From: Campylobacter ureolyticus
GTDB lineage: Bacteria; Campylobacterota; Campylobacteria; Campylobacterales; Campylobacteraceae
NCBI RefSeq assembly: GCF_013372225.1
Contig: NZ_CP053832.1
Coordinates: forward strand, 434,001-498,000
Reading direction: 5' to 3'
Length of the DNA: 64,000 nucleotides
How positions within the stretch are numbered: the stretch's first letter is position 1; each line of letters starts with the position of its first letter. Under the pieces are notes generated by a model. That model had not been told where the DNA came from. It saw only the letters and a list, made by a program, of their open reading frames with translations, and ran no database searches. The translations under genes and the position numbers were made by a program. Below, piece after piece: positions 9,010 through 18,436 of the stretch.

Positions 9010-9076
9010 CTATTCTCCTAGTGTTAAAATTTAGTTTCATTTTATCTTTTTTGGCTTATTACAGCTTTAAAATTTT

Positions 9077-9781
9077 TTAATCTTGGCTAAATTTATCCAA
9101 AATTTCACTATTTTTAAGTTCGCTAAATTTGCCAAAAAATACTATTTTTCCTTTTTCTAAAATAAGGACATTTTTTGAAATTTCTTTTGCAGCTTCTAAA
9201 TCGTGTGTTATAAAAATAATGCTTTGTTTTAATTTTTTTAAAACATTTAAGACTGAGTTTTTGTTTTCCTCATCAAGCCCAGCGGTTATTTCATCGCAAA
9301 TTAAAATATCAGGCTTAATCAAAAGAGCTTTTAAAATGCCTATTCTACTTGCCTCGCCACCGCTAATTTCGTGAGGAAATTTTTGTAATATTTCTTGATT
9401 TAAATTTAAAGTTTCAAACAAATTTTTTACATCGCTACCCGTAAATTTTAAATGCAAGTATTTTTTTAGTAAATTTATACCTGTTTTTATCCTTAGTATC
9501 GGATTTAGGCAAAGTTTTTGAGTTTGCATGATGAGTGAAATTTTTTTATTTAAATTTCTATTTTCTCCATTTAGTAAAATTTTGCCATTTGTTGGCTTTT
9601 CTACTGCACTTAGCAAATTTGCTAATGTGCTTTTTCCACTTCCACTAACGCCTAAAATTGCTAGATTATCTCCATCTTCAAGGCTGAAATTTATATCATA
9701 TAGGACTTGAATTTTTTCTGTTTTTTTGTTTATATGCTCTTTAAAATCATAAAATTTATCAACATTTTTAACTTCAAGCAT
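9077..9781 (-). CDS. nikV: Nickel/peptide-type ABC transporter ATPase (NikV-like)
   Basis: This is a 234-residue ABC ATPase of the oligopeptide/nickel class and the last gene of a five-gene importer operon. Walker A is GVSGSGKST, the signature is SGGEASR, and Walker B ILICDE is followed by the D-loop. It lacks the long C-terminal oligopeptide-binding extension seen in OppD/OppF. It overlaps the companion ATPase by 8 bases. The operon order (binding protein, two permeases, two ATPases) matches Campylobacter nikZYXWV. Nickel would feed enzymes such as [NiFe]-hydrogenase or urease, none of which is in this window. Confidence 0.85.
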   Translation of the reverse strand: MLEVKNVDKFYDFKEHINKKTEKIQVLYDINFSLEDGDNLAILGVSGSGKSTLANLLSAVEKPTNGKILLNGENRNLNKKISLIMQTQKLCLNPILRIKTGINLLKKYLHLKFTGSDVKNLFETLNLNQEILQKFPHEISGGEASRIGILKALLIKPDILICDEITAGLDEENKNSVLNVLKKLKQSIIFITHDLEAAKEISKNVLILEKGKIVFFGKFSELKNSEILDKFSQD

Positions 9782-10445
9782 TTTTTAAAACTCCATTTTG
9801 CATCGTATAAAACTCATCTGCTACTGCATTTGCCACATTTTTTTGATGAGTTATAAATAAAATTTGAAGCTCGTCTTTAAGAGAGTTTATGATTTTTACT
9901 ATGCTTTTTTGATTTTGTGCATCAAGGCTTGCTGTTATTTCATCGCAAATCAAAACTTTTGGTTTTAGACAAAGTGCTATTGCAATTTGCACTCTACTTG
10001 CTTCACCACCGCTTAATTCATACGGAAATTTATGCCAAAGCAAATTTAAATCATCAAATAAAAGCTTTTCAAGAATTTCAAAAGCCTCTTTTTTAGGCTC
10101 GCTTATGCGGTCTTTAAGATATAGATTAAAATTATCTCCAACATTTAAAAGTGGATGAAAACTTGCCTTTGCATTTTGAAAAACAAGAGCACAAATTTTA
10201 CTTCTAAACTCTCTTAGTTTTTCGCCATCTAAGGATAAAATATCATTTTGAAAAACACTAAATTTATCTGCACTTAGCTTAAATTCATCATCAAAAAGCT
10301 TAATAAAACTTTTTGCAAACATTGACTTTCCAGCTCCACTTTCGCCCATTATACAAACGCAGCCATTTTTTTGCATTGCAAAATCAATATTTTTTAAAAT
10401 TTTCACTTTTTTATAAAAAAGATTTAAATTTGAAATTTCAATCAT
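9774..10445 (-). CDS. nikW: Nickel/peptide-type ABC transporter ATPase (NikW-like)
   Basis: This is a 223-residue ABC ATPase with Walker A GESGAGKSM, signature LSGGEASRVQIA and Walker B VLICDEITASLD. It pairs with the next ATPase to power the two permeases. It overlaps the upstream permease by 4 bases (ATGA) and the downstream ATPase by 8, as expected for subunits made in fixed ratio. Assignment to nickel rather than peptide rests on the binding protein and the operon layout. Confidence 0.85.
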   Translation of the reverse strand: MIEISNLNLFYKKVKILKNIDFAMQKNGCVCIMGESGAGKSMFAKSFIKLFDDEFKLSADKFSVFQNDILSLDGEKLREFRSKICALVFQNAKASFHPLLNVGDNFNLYLKDRISEPKKEAFEILEKLLFDDLNLLWHKFPYELSGGEASRVQIAIALCLKPKVLICDEITASLDAQNQKSIVKIINSLKDELQILFITHQKNVANAVADEFYTMQNGVLKNA

Positions 10446-11221
10446 ATCTTTATGCCTTTGTCATCTGGCGTTATGGAAACTATGCAAAAAATTAGTAAAA
10501 ATAGCATAAATCCAGGAAAAAATGCAACCCACCAAGCTCCCATAAAAAGAGCATTTGTGCTTTCATTTATCATTAGTCCCAAACTTATCATATTTAAATC
10601 CCCAGCCATTCCAAAAAAACTAAGTGTGGCTTCGTGTGAAATCGCATGAGCTGAGTTTATGGCAAAAAGCGATAAGAAAAGTCCCTTTAAATTTGGCAAT
10701 ACTTCATAAAATAAAACCTTAAATTTACTAGCTCCAAAACTCATTGATTGAATTATAAATGGTGATTGGTAAAGTAAGTTTATGCGACCTATAAAAACTT
10801 TTGCTGAACTCATCCATGAAAAAAGTGAAATTACTAAAATTATACTTATAATCCCACCGCCAGTAATTGAGGCAAAAGTTAGGATAAATAAAATATTTGG
10901 TATGCTTAAAAACGCATCAATTCCACTTTGCAAACTATTTTGTAAAGGTTTTATAATACTAAGTGAAGCGTATAAAAATGCAATTATTGTTGCGATAAAT
11001 CCGGCAATTGTTCCTATTATAAGTGAGTTTTTAAGTCCATAAAGTGTTCTTGAAAAAATATCTCGCCCTAAAAAATCACTTCCAAAAAAATGAGTTGAAT
11101 TAGGCGCTAAATTTGTGTTAGAAAAATCACTTAAATTTGGATTAAAAGGTGCTATAAAGCTTGAAAAAACAGCTAAAATTACTAAAATTATAGTAATAAA
11201 GAGTATGATTTTATTTCGCAT
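10442..11221 (-). CDS. nikX: Nickel-type ABC transporter permease (NikX-like)
   Basis: This is an inner-membrane permease of the DppC/NikC class, with about six hydrophobic segments. The N-terminal periplasmic segment carries FGSDFLGRDIFSRTLYG, the hallmark of this class. I prefer ATG at 11221 (259 residues), which has an AAGAGAA ribosome binding site just upstream, over a TTG at 11236. It overlaps the first permease by about 11 bases. It forms the heteromeric channel with the product of the next gene. Confidence 0.85.
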   Translation of the reverse strand: MRNKIILFITIILVILAVFSSFIAPFNPNLSDFSNTNLAPNSTHFFGSDFLGRDIFSRTLYGLKNSLIIGTIAGFIATIIAFLYASLSIIKPLQNSLQSGIDAFLSIPNILFILTFASITGGGIISIILVISLFSWMSSAKVFIGRINLLYQSPFIIQSMSFGASKFKVLFYEVLPNLKGLFLSLFAINSAHAISHEATLSFFGMAGDLNMISLGLMINESTNALFMGAWWVAFFPGFMLFLLIFCIVSITPDDKGIKI

Positions 11222-12155
11222 AGTTTCTCTTATCAATTAAAATTGATATAATTTCAGCCGCTAAATTTGCCAAAATTACAAAAATAGCACTTAGTAAAAT
11301 AGCTGCAAGTACGACAGGATAGTCTTTTGCTATTATTGATTTAAGTGCTAATTCTCCAATGCCAGGATATGAAAACACACTTTCTATGACATAACTTCCT
11401 GCAAAAACACCACCTATCATAGTCCCAAAATAGCGCACAATATCACTCATTGAGCCAAACAGTGCAAGACGGTAAATTTGAATATTTTTTATCCCTCTTG
11501 CATAAAGAGTTTGGATAAAGTCTGTGTTTAGATTTGAAATTATAATATCTCTTATAAATTTAACACTTGTAGCAAGATGTGGTAAAACAATCGCAAAAAT
11601 AGGTAAAATAACATGTTTTAGGCTAATTCCACTAACGCCAAGATAATTAGCTCCTGAGCTTGGAAGAAGACCTAAAGCTATACTAAAAACATAGATAAAT
11701 ATTAGACCTAACCAAAAATTTGGCATACACATTAAAGAAAAAGTTGTTAAATTTATAAAAGTATCGATAAATTTATTTTTAAAAACAGCGCTTATTAGTC
11801 CTAAAATAAGCGAAAATACAAATATAAAAAATGATGCAAAAATTAATAAAACAGTGCTATTTATAAGCCTTGTTTTAAACATTTCGTAGATATCTTCACC
11901 ACTTACAAAACTTTTTCCAAAGTTTAAATTTAAAGCATTTTTAAGCCAAGAAAAATACTGCGTAATAAGACTTTTATCTAGTCCTAAATTTGCTAAAATT
12001 TGATTTTTCATAGCTTGAGACATAGCTTCAGGACGTGAAAACATCGCACTTGTTACATCACCTGGCAAAAAATAAAGCAGTGAAAAAACTAAAAATGATA
12101 AAATAAAAAGCAACCCAATGCTATAGGCTGCTTTTTTTAGAATTAAACTTATCAA
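11211..12155 (-). CDS. nikY: Nickel-type ABC transporter permease (NikY-like)
   Basis: This is a 314-residue DppB/NikB-class permease with six predicted membrane segments. FLPGDVT lies early in the first periplasmic loop and the family-typical VIESVFSYPGIGELALKSI lies near residues 256-274. Its start overlaps the stop of the binding-protein gene by 4 bases (ATGA). It is the first of two permeases in the importer operon. Confidence 0.87.
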   Translation of the reverse strand: MISLILKKAAYSIGLLFILSFLVFSLLYFLPGDVTSAMFSRPEAMSQAMKNQILANLGLDKSLITQYFSWLKNALNLNFGKSFVSGEDIYEMFKTRLINSTVLLIFASFFIFVFSLILGLISAVFKNKFIDTFINLTTFSLMCMPNFWLGLIFIYVFSIALGLLPSSGANYLGVSGISLKHVILPIFAIVLPHLATSVKFIRDIIISNLNTDFIQTLYARGIKNIQIYRLALFGSMSDIVRYFGTMIGGVFAGSYVIESVFSYPGIGELALKSIIAKDYPVVLAAILLSAIFVILANLAAEIISILIDKRNYAK

Positions 12156-13684
12156 TTTTTAAAGTTCCACTCTTCTAAATTCCATAAAAATCCTGCACCG
12201 TGGTGGCCTAAAATTTGTGTTTTTATGCCAGTTAAATTTTTATTATATGCTAGATTGTAGTCTAGATATGCGATAAAAATATAAGGAGGATTTTCATAAA
12301 GTGCATCTAAAAACTCTTTATAATAAGCTTTTCTTTCTTCTAAATCCCCAGTGCTTCTTGCTTTTTTAAGAGCTTCATCTACTTTTGCATCTTTGTAGTG
12401 GCTATAGTTCCAGCCATTTTCATTTATATCGCTGTCTGCAAAGCCTCCAAAAATTCTATATGTATGAAAGTCAGAATCAAACGGACTTCCCCAACCAATT
12501 AAAAAGCTATCAACTTTGCTTATTTTAAATGCAGTTTTTGGCTTTGCAAAAGCTTTTGCATCAACGCCGTATTTGTTTAGTTCAGAGCTTATAACTTTTG
12601 ACATAGCAACTCTTAAAGGATCTGAATTAAAGCTGTAAATTTCAAAACTTAAAGTTTTGCCATCTTTTTCATAAATGCCTTTTTTGTTCTTTTTCCAGCC
12701 AGCTTTTGTTAAAATTTCATCACCTTTTTTAGGGTTAAACTCATAAACTTTATCACTTTTTATAAAATTTTCAATAGGGTTGTTTGCTACGCTTCCGTGA
12801 GTGTGAAGTAGTGTTTTTACCATATCATTTTTATCTATAAAATAATTTAGTGCAACTCTAACATCTCTATCTTTTAAAACTTCATTATTATAATTAAACA
12901 TTAAAGCTCTATAATCAGCACTTTTAAACTTTAAGATATTTAAATTTTTGCTATTTTTAGCCATTTGGACACCGCTAAAATCAATTAGTCCAGCATCAAG
13001 CTCACCGCTTTTAAGTTGCATTAACCTAACATTTGCATCAGGAACTACTTTTAAAAATACTTTTTTAATTTTTGGAGTGCCTTTATAAAATTTATCATTT
13101 GCTACAAATTCTATGCTTTCGCCTTTTTTCCAATTTACAAATTTATAAGGTCCTGTTCCGATAGGATTATCGTTAAATTGATAAGTTGCTATATCTTTGC
13201 CTTCTAGTAAGTGTTTAGGAAGCATACCAAAGCTTAGCGCATCTAAAAATGGTGGAAAAGGTGTATCAAGTGTAACTTTTATCTTATAATCACCCAAAAT
13301 CTCAACATCTTTTACCATTTCATAGTTTGAAATAGCAGGTGCATTTAGTTTTTTATCTTTTGCGCTTTCTATTGTAAATTTAACATCTTGGGCGGTAAAT
13401 TTAACTCCATCATGCCAGTAAGCATCATCTCTTAGATTAAATGTATAAGTTAGCCCATCTTTGCTTACTTCCCAACTTTTTGCAAGATCAGGAGTTACTT
13501 TTGTATTTTCATCGTGTTTTGTAAGACCTGAAAAAAGTAGGCTTAAAGCTGGATCGTGATCCTCATCGTATAAAGGATTTAAACGGCTTGATTCGTTTTC
13601 AATCCCAACAACTAAAACATCTTTTGCTAAAGCAAAATTTAAAACAAAAGATATTAGTAAAAACAGCTTAAAAATATTCTTCAT
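12152..13684 (-). CDS. nikZ: Nickel ABC transporter substrate-binding protein (NikZ-like)
   Basis: This is a 510-residue periplasmic binding protein of family SBP_bac_5 and the first gene of the importer operon. A signal peptide (MKNIFKLFLLISFVLNFALA) precedes the mature start. Family motifs include LNPLYDEDHDP, AKSWEVSKDGLTYTFNLR and NPIGTGPYKF. The C-terminal ILGHHGAGFLWN contains His494-His495. A His-His pair in this place fits the CjNikZ-type proteins, which bind nickel with help from histidines. Peptide binding is the alternative. A TATAAT read on the minus strand (plus-strand 13713-13718) is a likely promoter element. Confidence 0.87.
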   Translation of the reverse strand: MKNIFKLFLLISFVLNFALAKDVLVVGIENESSRLNPLYDEDHDPALSLLFSGLTKHDENTKVTPDLAKSWEVSKDGLTYTFNLRDDAYWHDGVKFTAQDVKFTIESAKDKKLNAPAISNYEMVKDVEILGDYKIKVTLDTPFPPFLDALSFGMLPKHLLEGKDIATYQFNDNPIGTGPYKFVNWKKGESIEFVANDKFYKGTPKIKKVFLKVVPDANVRLMQLKSGELDAGLIDFSGVQMAKNSKNLNILKFKSADYRALMFNYNNEVLKDRDVRVALNYFIDKNDMVKTLLHTHGSVANNPIENFIKSDKVYEFNPKKGDEILTKAGWKKNKKGIYEKDGKTLSFEIYSFNSDPLRVAMSKVISSELNKYGVDAKAFAKPKTAFKISKVDSFLIGWGSPFDSDFHTYRIFGGFADSDINENGWNYSHYKDAKVDEALKKARSTGDLEERKAYYKEFLDALYENPPYIFIAYLDYNLAYNKNLTGIKTQILGHHGAGFLWNLEEWNFKN

Positions 13685-13759
13685 TTCATATCCTTTTTAA
13701 AAAATTACGACTATTATAATATTTTAAAAGTAAAAGTATTATTAAAAAAAAGATAAAAA

Positions 13760-13792
13760 TTTGCTATAATTTCATTTATGATTTATTAGGAG
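13760..13792 (+). promoter_or_regulatory. Promoter -10 and RBS of the XpaC/TelA operon
   Basis: TTTGCTATAAT at 13760-13770 is an extended -10 element of the Campylobacter type, about 27 bases before the start codon. TTAGGAG at 13786-13792 is the ribosome binding site. The -35 side is A/T tracts only, as is common in this genus. Confidence 0.6.
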
Positions 13793-13796
13793 TGAT

Positions 13797-14450
13797 ATGT
13801 TTAATATAATTTTATATTTTTTAAGAAAAAACCAAATTTTCTTTTATACATTTTTGCTACTTTTTTTGCTTTTTTATAGCTATTTTTTAGGCTTTATTAT
13901 GTTTGATATATCTGATGATTTTTTAAAAGATCTATTTTTTATTTTAATTACTTTTCTTATTTTTTGGATTTTAGCTTTTTATTTTAGTTTTTATAAAAAA
14001 AGACAAAATTACACCTTAGGCTATGAAAAAGAGAAATTTGAGTTTTTTAAAGATGCAATTATAAATGAATACTCACTAAAAGAAAATAAAAATATATTTG
14101 AAAAAATAGAGTCTATAAAAGAATTTATAAATAGATATTTTCATAAAGAAAGTTTGCTAACTTTTAAGGTTTTAAAGCTTGTTAATAAAACTTTAAGCGT
14201 TTATGTGAATAATTTAAAGCAAGAAAAAATGGTTCAAAAAGCCTTATCATCGACTTCAAATTTAGAAAAAATTGAGATTTTAAATTTAAAAATCAAAAAT
14301 TTACAAGAACAAAATAGCTCTCTTTTGAATATTTTAGATGATTATATCGTAGAACTTGGAAGTAAAAGTTTTAACGATAAAGAGGTTGTTTTGCTGGAGT
14401 ATGAGTTAAAAAATACAATAGAGCTTTTAAAAAACAGGGAGAAAAAATGA
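13797..14450 (+). CDS. XpaC-like membrane protein (first gene of TelA operon)
   Basis: This is a 217-residue protein with two hydrophobic segments near residues 15-35 and 45-67, followed by a basic turn and a long helical, coiled-coil-prone cytoplasmic region. TelA-family genes are often preceded by an XpaC-type gene of this build (two membrane helices plus a helical domain), so I infer an XpaC-like protein. I cannot show the family by a diagnostic motif. The start of the telA gene overlaps its stop as ATGA. It probably anchors the TelA-like partner at the inner membrane. Confidence 0.6.
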   Translation: MFNIILYFLRKNQIFFYTFLLLFLLFYSYFLGFIMFDISDDFLKDLFFILITFLIFWILAFYFSFYKKRQNYTLGYEKEKFEFFKDAIINEYSLKENKNIFEKIESIKEFINRYFHKESLLTFKVLKLVNKTLSVYVNNLKQEKMVQKALSSTSNLEKIEILNLKIKNLQEQNSSLLNILDDYIVELGSKSFNDKEVVLLEYELKNTIELLKNREKK

Positions 14451-15586
14451 ATGACTTAGTAATTTCATTAAAAAATCAAAAAATTGATTATGAAAATTTG
14501 GTATTTGAAGATAAAATAGATGAAAAATTAGAAGATGAAATTTTAGATAAAACAGTTGAGCTATTAAAAAAATTAACAAATAAAAGCGAAGATGAGATAA
14601 GAGATATTTTAAATATCATAACAAGCGATGAGATAGATAAGCTTGAAAGCTCATCTGTTTTGCTCTCAAACAGCCTTCTTAGCCTTGAAAAAATAGAAAA
14701 CAATAAAACAAACTCAATAAGTAAGGAAATTTTAAGGCTAAATGATGAGTTTGAGAAAATCAATCCAAATAATTATAATTTTAAAGAAAATAAATTCTTA
14801 TCATTTTTACCTTTTATAACAAAGCCAATTAATAGATATTTAAGCAAATTTAAAAGCGTTAAAGAAAGCATTAGTAGTATTATTTCAAATTTAGAAAATT
14901 CTCAAAAGCTTTTAAAAGAGGATAATCTAGCATTAATAAATGATAAAAAACAATATAGCGAAATTGCTATTTCGCTTCAAAGAAAAAGCATAGTTTTTAA
15001 AACCTTAATGCAGTATTTAGAGAAAAATTTGTCAAATTTACAAAGCGATAAAAAAGAGTTTTACGAAAAAAGTATAATTTTAAATTTAAATAAAAAACTA
15101 AGAAGTATTTATGAAATTTTAGCCGTTACAAGGCAAGGAATTTTTTCAACCAATCTTTTAATAAATACAAACGAAGAGTTAATAGAAAATATAACTAATG
15201 TCAAAGTTGTAACAAAAAGAGCTATTGAGATTGGTGTTTCTATGGCGGTTTGTTTAGAAAATCAAAAAAATGTTATAAATGCTGTAAATGAAACTAAAAA
15301 ATTTGCAAATGAGATCATTTTACAAAACTCAAACAAAATGAAAGACCAAAGCCTAGAAATCAGCCAAATATCTGGGTCTTCAACGCTTGGTTTAGAAGTT
15401 TTAAAAGCCTCTTTTGAAAATATAAAAGAAGCTATAAATACTATGAATTTAGCAAAAGAACAAAATCTAAACAAACTTAGAGATGAGATTAAAACATTTG
15501 AAGAATTAACAAAAGATTTTGAAGAAAAAATCCAAAAACAAGAAAAAGAAAATGAGCTAAAAGAAAAATTTAAAATAGGAAATTAA
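14447..15586 (+). CDS. TelA-family (toxic anion resistance) protein
   Basis: This is a 379-residue, almost wholly helical cytoplasmic protein of the TelA/KlaA family (PF05816). Supporting stretches are LNDEFEKINP, FLPFITKPINRYLSKFKSV, the central LNKKLRSIYEILAVTRQGIFSTNLLINTNEELI region (about residues 217-250) and the C-terminal ISQISGSSTLGLEVLKASFENIKEAI. The family was named for tellurite resistance on plasmids, but chromosomal members act in envelope stress or unknown roles. It overlaps the XpaC-like gene by 4 bases and ends 2 bases before the next gene. The two beta-propeller partners make this an unusual context. Confidence 0.82.
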   Translation: MNDLVISLKNQKIDYENLVFEDKIDEKLEDEILDKTVELLKKLTNKSEDEIRDILNIITSDEIDKLESSSVLLSNSLLSLEKIENNKTNSISKEILRLNDEFEKINPNNYNFKENKFLSFLPFITKPINRYLSKFKSVKESISSIISNLENSQKLLKEDNLALINDKKQYSEIAISLQRKSIVFKTLMQYLEKNLSNLQSDKKEFYEKSIILNLNKKLRSIYEILAVTRQGIFSTNLLINTNEELIENITNVKVVTKRAIEIGVSMAVCLENQKNVINAVNETKKFANEIILQNSNKMKDQSLEISQISGSSTLGLEVLKASFENIKEAINTMNLAKEQNLNKLRDEIKTFEELTKDFEEKIQKQEKENELKEKFKIGN

Positions 15587-15588
15587 AA

Positions 15589-16677
15589 ATGCAAAATCCA
15601 AATAATGGCTTAAAAAAGAGAAGTATTTTTTTAATCTTTTTAATCATTATAATAGTTCCATTAATTTTTATGATTTTAAAATATGATAAAAATGAAGAAA
15701 AATTAGTAAAAGTTCAAAAAAAAGAGATAGTTTTTGACGGAAGTGATGAGCAAATTTACAGAAAAGATTTTAAATCAAGTGTAAAAATTCCTTTTGAAGT
15801 GCGTAAAATGATTATTTCACACGATAAAACAAAGCTTTTTGCTTTGGGGCATGATAGAGACGGTTTTGCTGTTGTTGACATCTCTAAACTAAGTAATTTA
15901 AAAATAGAAAAAATTTATTATTATCCAAAGGCAAAATATAGCGTTGAAGATACAGACATGAAAGAAAGCAAAGATGGTAAATTTTTGTATCTTGTAAGCC
16001 CAAATTTAGGGGTTTTAAAATTTAATGCAAAAACTTATGAAATTGTTGGAAAATTTAGTGAAAAATTCATCTCAAAAATAACTTTGCTTGATGATATTGC
16101 ATTTTTAAAGCATAAAGATGGACTTTTTAGTTTAAATTTAAAAACTATGGAAAAAATAGGAGAGTTTAAAACTTGCCAAAGTTATAATTTTATTGAAAAA
16201 GGCGATATTTTAGTTTTTGATAAAAATACTGCTTATATGAGTGATTTTTGTGGGCTTCATATTTTAGATATTAAAAATCCAGACAAAATAAAAGAAATTT
16301 CAGTTGCTAAAGATAAAATAAATCCATCAATATCTTTAAAGCTCTCACAAGATAAAAAAACTTTGTTTGAAAATAGTCTTGATGGTATTAATAAATATGA
16401 TTTAAGCAATCCTTTAAAACCTTTATTTTTGGATGAATATGTTACAAATGCTAGAGTTTATAATTTTCATTTAAGCAGAGGACTGATTTTGGCTAATAGA
16501 AACAAAGATGTAAAAGATGATGTTTTGGTGCCAGGACTTGATTTGTTAAATAGTGATTTTGTGGTCATAAAAAGTTATTTTATGCCAGAGGCAAGAGTTG
16601 TTGATGGAGTTATCTTAAATGATGAAATTATTTTTAAAATAGATGTTGGTTTTGATGCTTTTATAGGCACGATATGA
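15589..16677 (+). CDS. Membrane-anchored LVIVD-like beta-propeller protein
   Basis: This 362-residue protein has one N-terminal membrane segment (residues 12-29) after a basic cap, which places the rest outside the cytoplasm. The body has repeats of the LVIVD/beta-propeller type, such as DGFAVVDISKLSNLKIE, GLHILDIKNPDKIKEIS and GINKYDLSNPLKPLFLDE. Each blade ends with a name-of-parameter plus proline pattern. Such domains bind ligands or proteins; no enzyme motif is visible. It begins 2 bases after telA and overlaps the next gene by 4 bases. The function is unknown. Confidence 0.7.
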   Translation: MQNPNNGLKKRSIFLIFLIIIIVPLIFMILKYDKNEEKLVKVQKKEIVFDGSDEQIYRKDFKSSVKIPFEVRKMIISHDKTKLFALGHDRDGFAVVDISKLSNLKIEKIYYYPKAKYSVEDTDMKESKDGKFLYLVSPNLGVLKFNAKTYEIVGKFSEKFISKITLLDDIAFLKHKDGLFSLNLKTMEKIGEFKTCQSYNFIEKGDILVFDKNTAYMSDFCGLHILDIKNPDKIKEISVAKDKINPSISLKLSQDKKTLFENSLDGINKYDLSNPLKPLFLDEYVTNARVYNFHLSRGLILANRNKDVKDDVLVPGLDLLNSDFVVIKSYFMPEARVVDGVILNDEIIFKIDVGFDAFIGTI

Positions 16678-17906
16678 AAAAATTCAAAAATAAATTTATA
16701 TTTTTTATAATTTTAATTTTAATTTTTACACCTTTTTTAGTAAAAAAAATAGCAAATTTTCAAAATAAGCAAGATTTTAGTAAAAATACAACTTTTGTTG
16801 ATGAAAATAATAGTGAATTTATCTATAAGCAAAAATTTGAAAATAAAACTGCAATCTGGAATAGGGAGTTTTCAAAAAATGGGTTTGGCTACATATATCA
16901 AATTTCTAAAATAAATAATAATTATTTGTTTGTTGGTGAAAAAGAAAATAAAGGTTATGCTACTTTGTTAGATAAAAATGGATTAGAAATTCATCAGTTT
17001 AATTTTAGAAGTCATGGGCGTTCTTATGGGTGCTTGATGAGTGATTTTTTAATTTTAGGTGGAGATAACGAGGCGTTTTTAATAGATAGAAAAACTTATA
17101 AAAAGATTAAAAAATTTGAAAATTTTGACAAAGCTATCTGTTATGATGATTTTTTGATAGCAACTGATAAGAAAAATAGGCTTTATAAAATATCGCAAAA
17201 TGGAAAAATAATTTGGGATAAGAAAGTTACAAAAAAGGATAATTTTGAGACGGTTTATACTTACTATGCAAATTCAGACTCTCCAAGACAAAATCGCATA
17301 ATAAAAAATGAAATTTCGCATTTAAAAAAGCTTACAAAAAATAGTTTTTTAATAGTGCTTAATTATAAAAATTTACTTGAAATGAACTTTGATGGCAATG
17401 TTAGAAGCGAGCAAAATATTAATTATAGCTTTGAAGATGCGATGAAAATAGATAGTGATTTATTTATTTTAGCGTCAAATAACGATAAGCTTTATTTATT
17501 AAAAAATACAAAATTACAAAATGAGTTATTTGAAGATTTCATATTTTCAAGCCATTTAGTTAAATTTAAAGATGGTTTTATAACTGCTACTATGTCAAAA
17601 AATGGCGATAGAAATACACTATTTGTAATTTATTTTAACAAAAATGGAAAATTGATTAATAAAACTATACTTGACGATGAGGTAAGCCATAAGCAAAATT
17701 TAAATATATTTTCTATGCAAAATGAGGCTTTTTTAACTGGAAATCTTAACTATACCATAAAACTCCCACCTCAAAAAATAAAAGACAAAATAATTTCATT
17801 TAAAGAGTATAAAAGCGAGGCTTTTATTTTTAAAATAGATGAGAATTTTCTAATAAATAGTGAAAATTCTAATAAATTTCCAAAAGACAACCTTTTAAAT
17901 TTGTAG
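16674..17906 (+). CDS. Membrane-anchored PQQ-like beta-propeller protein
   Basis: This 410-residue protein has an N-terminal membrane helix (residues 8-25) and an extracytoplasmic domain of repeated beta strands. Segments like NRLYKISQNGKIIWDKKVT resemble PQQ-like repeats. No quinone-binding or catalytic motif is visible. The preceding gene is also a membrane-anchored beta-propeller. The two may sense or bind something at the cell surface for the XpaC/TelA pair. Its last 12 bases overlap the convergent membrane-protein gene. The family is unknown to me. Confidence 0.62.
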   Translation: MKKFKNKFIFFIILILIFTPFLVKKIANFQNKQDFSKNTTFVDENNSEFIYKQKFENKTAIWNREFSKNGFGYIYQISKINNNYLFVGEKENKGYATLLDKNGLEIHQFNFRSHGRSYGCLMSDFLILGGDNEAFLIDRKTYKKIKKFENFDKAICYDDFLIATDKKNRLYKISQNGKIIWDKKVTKKDNFETVYTYYANSDSPRQNRIIKNEISHLKKLTKNSFLIVLNYKNLLEMNFDGNVRSEQNINYSFEDAMKIDSDLFILASNNDKLYLLKNTKLQNELFEDFIFSSHLVKFKDGFITATMSKNGDRNTLFVIYFNKNGKLINKTILDDEVSHKQNLNIFSMQNEAFLTGNLNYTIKLPPQKIKDKIISFKEYKSEAFIFKIDENFLINSENSNKFPKDNLLNL

Positions 17907-18425
17907 TTTTGTTTTAAAAAATTTATTCCACGCAAAAATAAGATATAAAAATAAAATTGCCTTTAAAGTTATAAATAAAATGTAGTTTTTATCCATAAAG
18001 ATGGCAGTTAATGATATTATGGCATAAAAAACGGAGAAGTATTTAAAGTCTAAAACAGAGCTTATTTTTGAAATTTCATCATAAATTTTATAAAAAACAA
18101 AAAAACCTAAAAAAGGCAAGATTATAACAATAACACAAAGCCAAATGTTTGGTTGTTCTGATATAAAAACCATCGCTGCAATAATGGAAAAGGCGATGTA
18201 TAGAAAAATAAGAATTTTCAAATTTCTTATAAGATTGTTTTTTAAAAAGCTGAATGATTTTAGAGTTTTATGCATAAAAACAAAACCAGAGATTTGCATT
18301 GTAAGTATTGTGTAAGAGTTATCTAAAAACTCAAATAAGCCAAGATATCTAAAAAACCTTAAAATTTCAGCTGCGGCAAAAAATAAAACATAAGAATAAG
18401 CGTTGATTTTTAAATTTTCTACCAT
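17895..18425 (-). CDS. Hypothetical integral membrane protein
   Basis: This is a 176-residue protein with about five hydrophobic segments and short basic loops. I see no conserved motif and do not recognise the family. It is read toward the TelA operon, overlapping its last gene by 12 bases. It lies 11 bases downstream of the amino-acid transporter ATPase, so it may be the last gene of that minus-strand run. Confidence 0.6.
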   Translation of the reverse strand: MVENLKINAYSYVLFFAAAEILRFFRYLGLFEFLDNSYTILTMQISGFVFMHKTLKSFSFLKNNLIRNLKILIFLYIAFSIIAAMVFISEQPNIWLCVIVIILPFLGFFVFYKIYDEISKISSVLDFKYFSVFYAIISLTAIFMDKNYILFITLKAILFLYLIFAWNKFFKTKLQI

Positions 18426-18436
18426 TTTTTTGCCAT

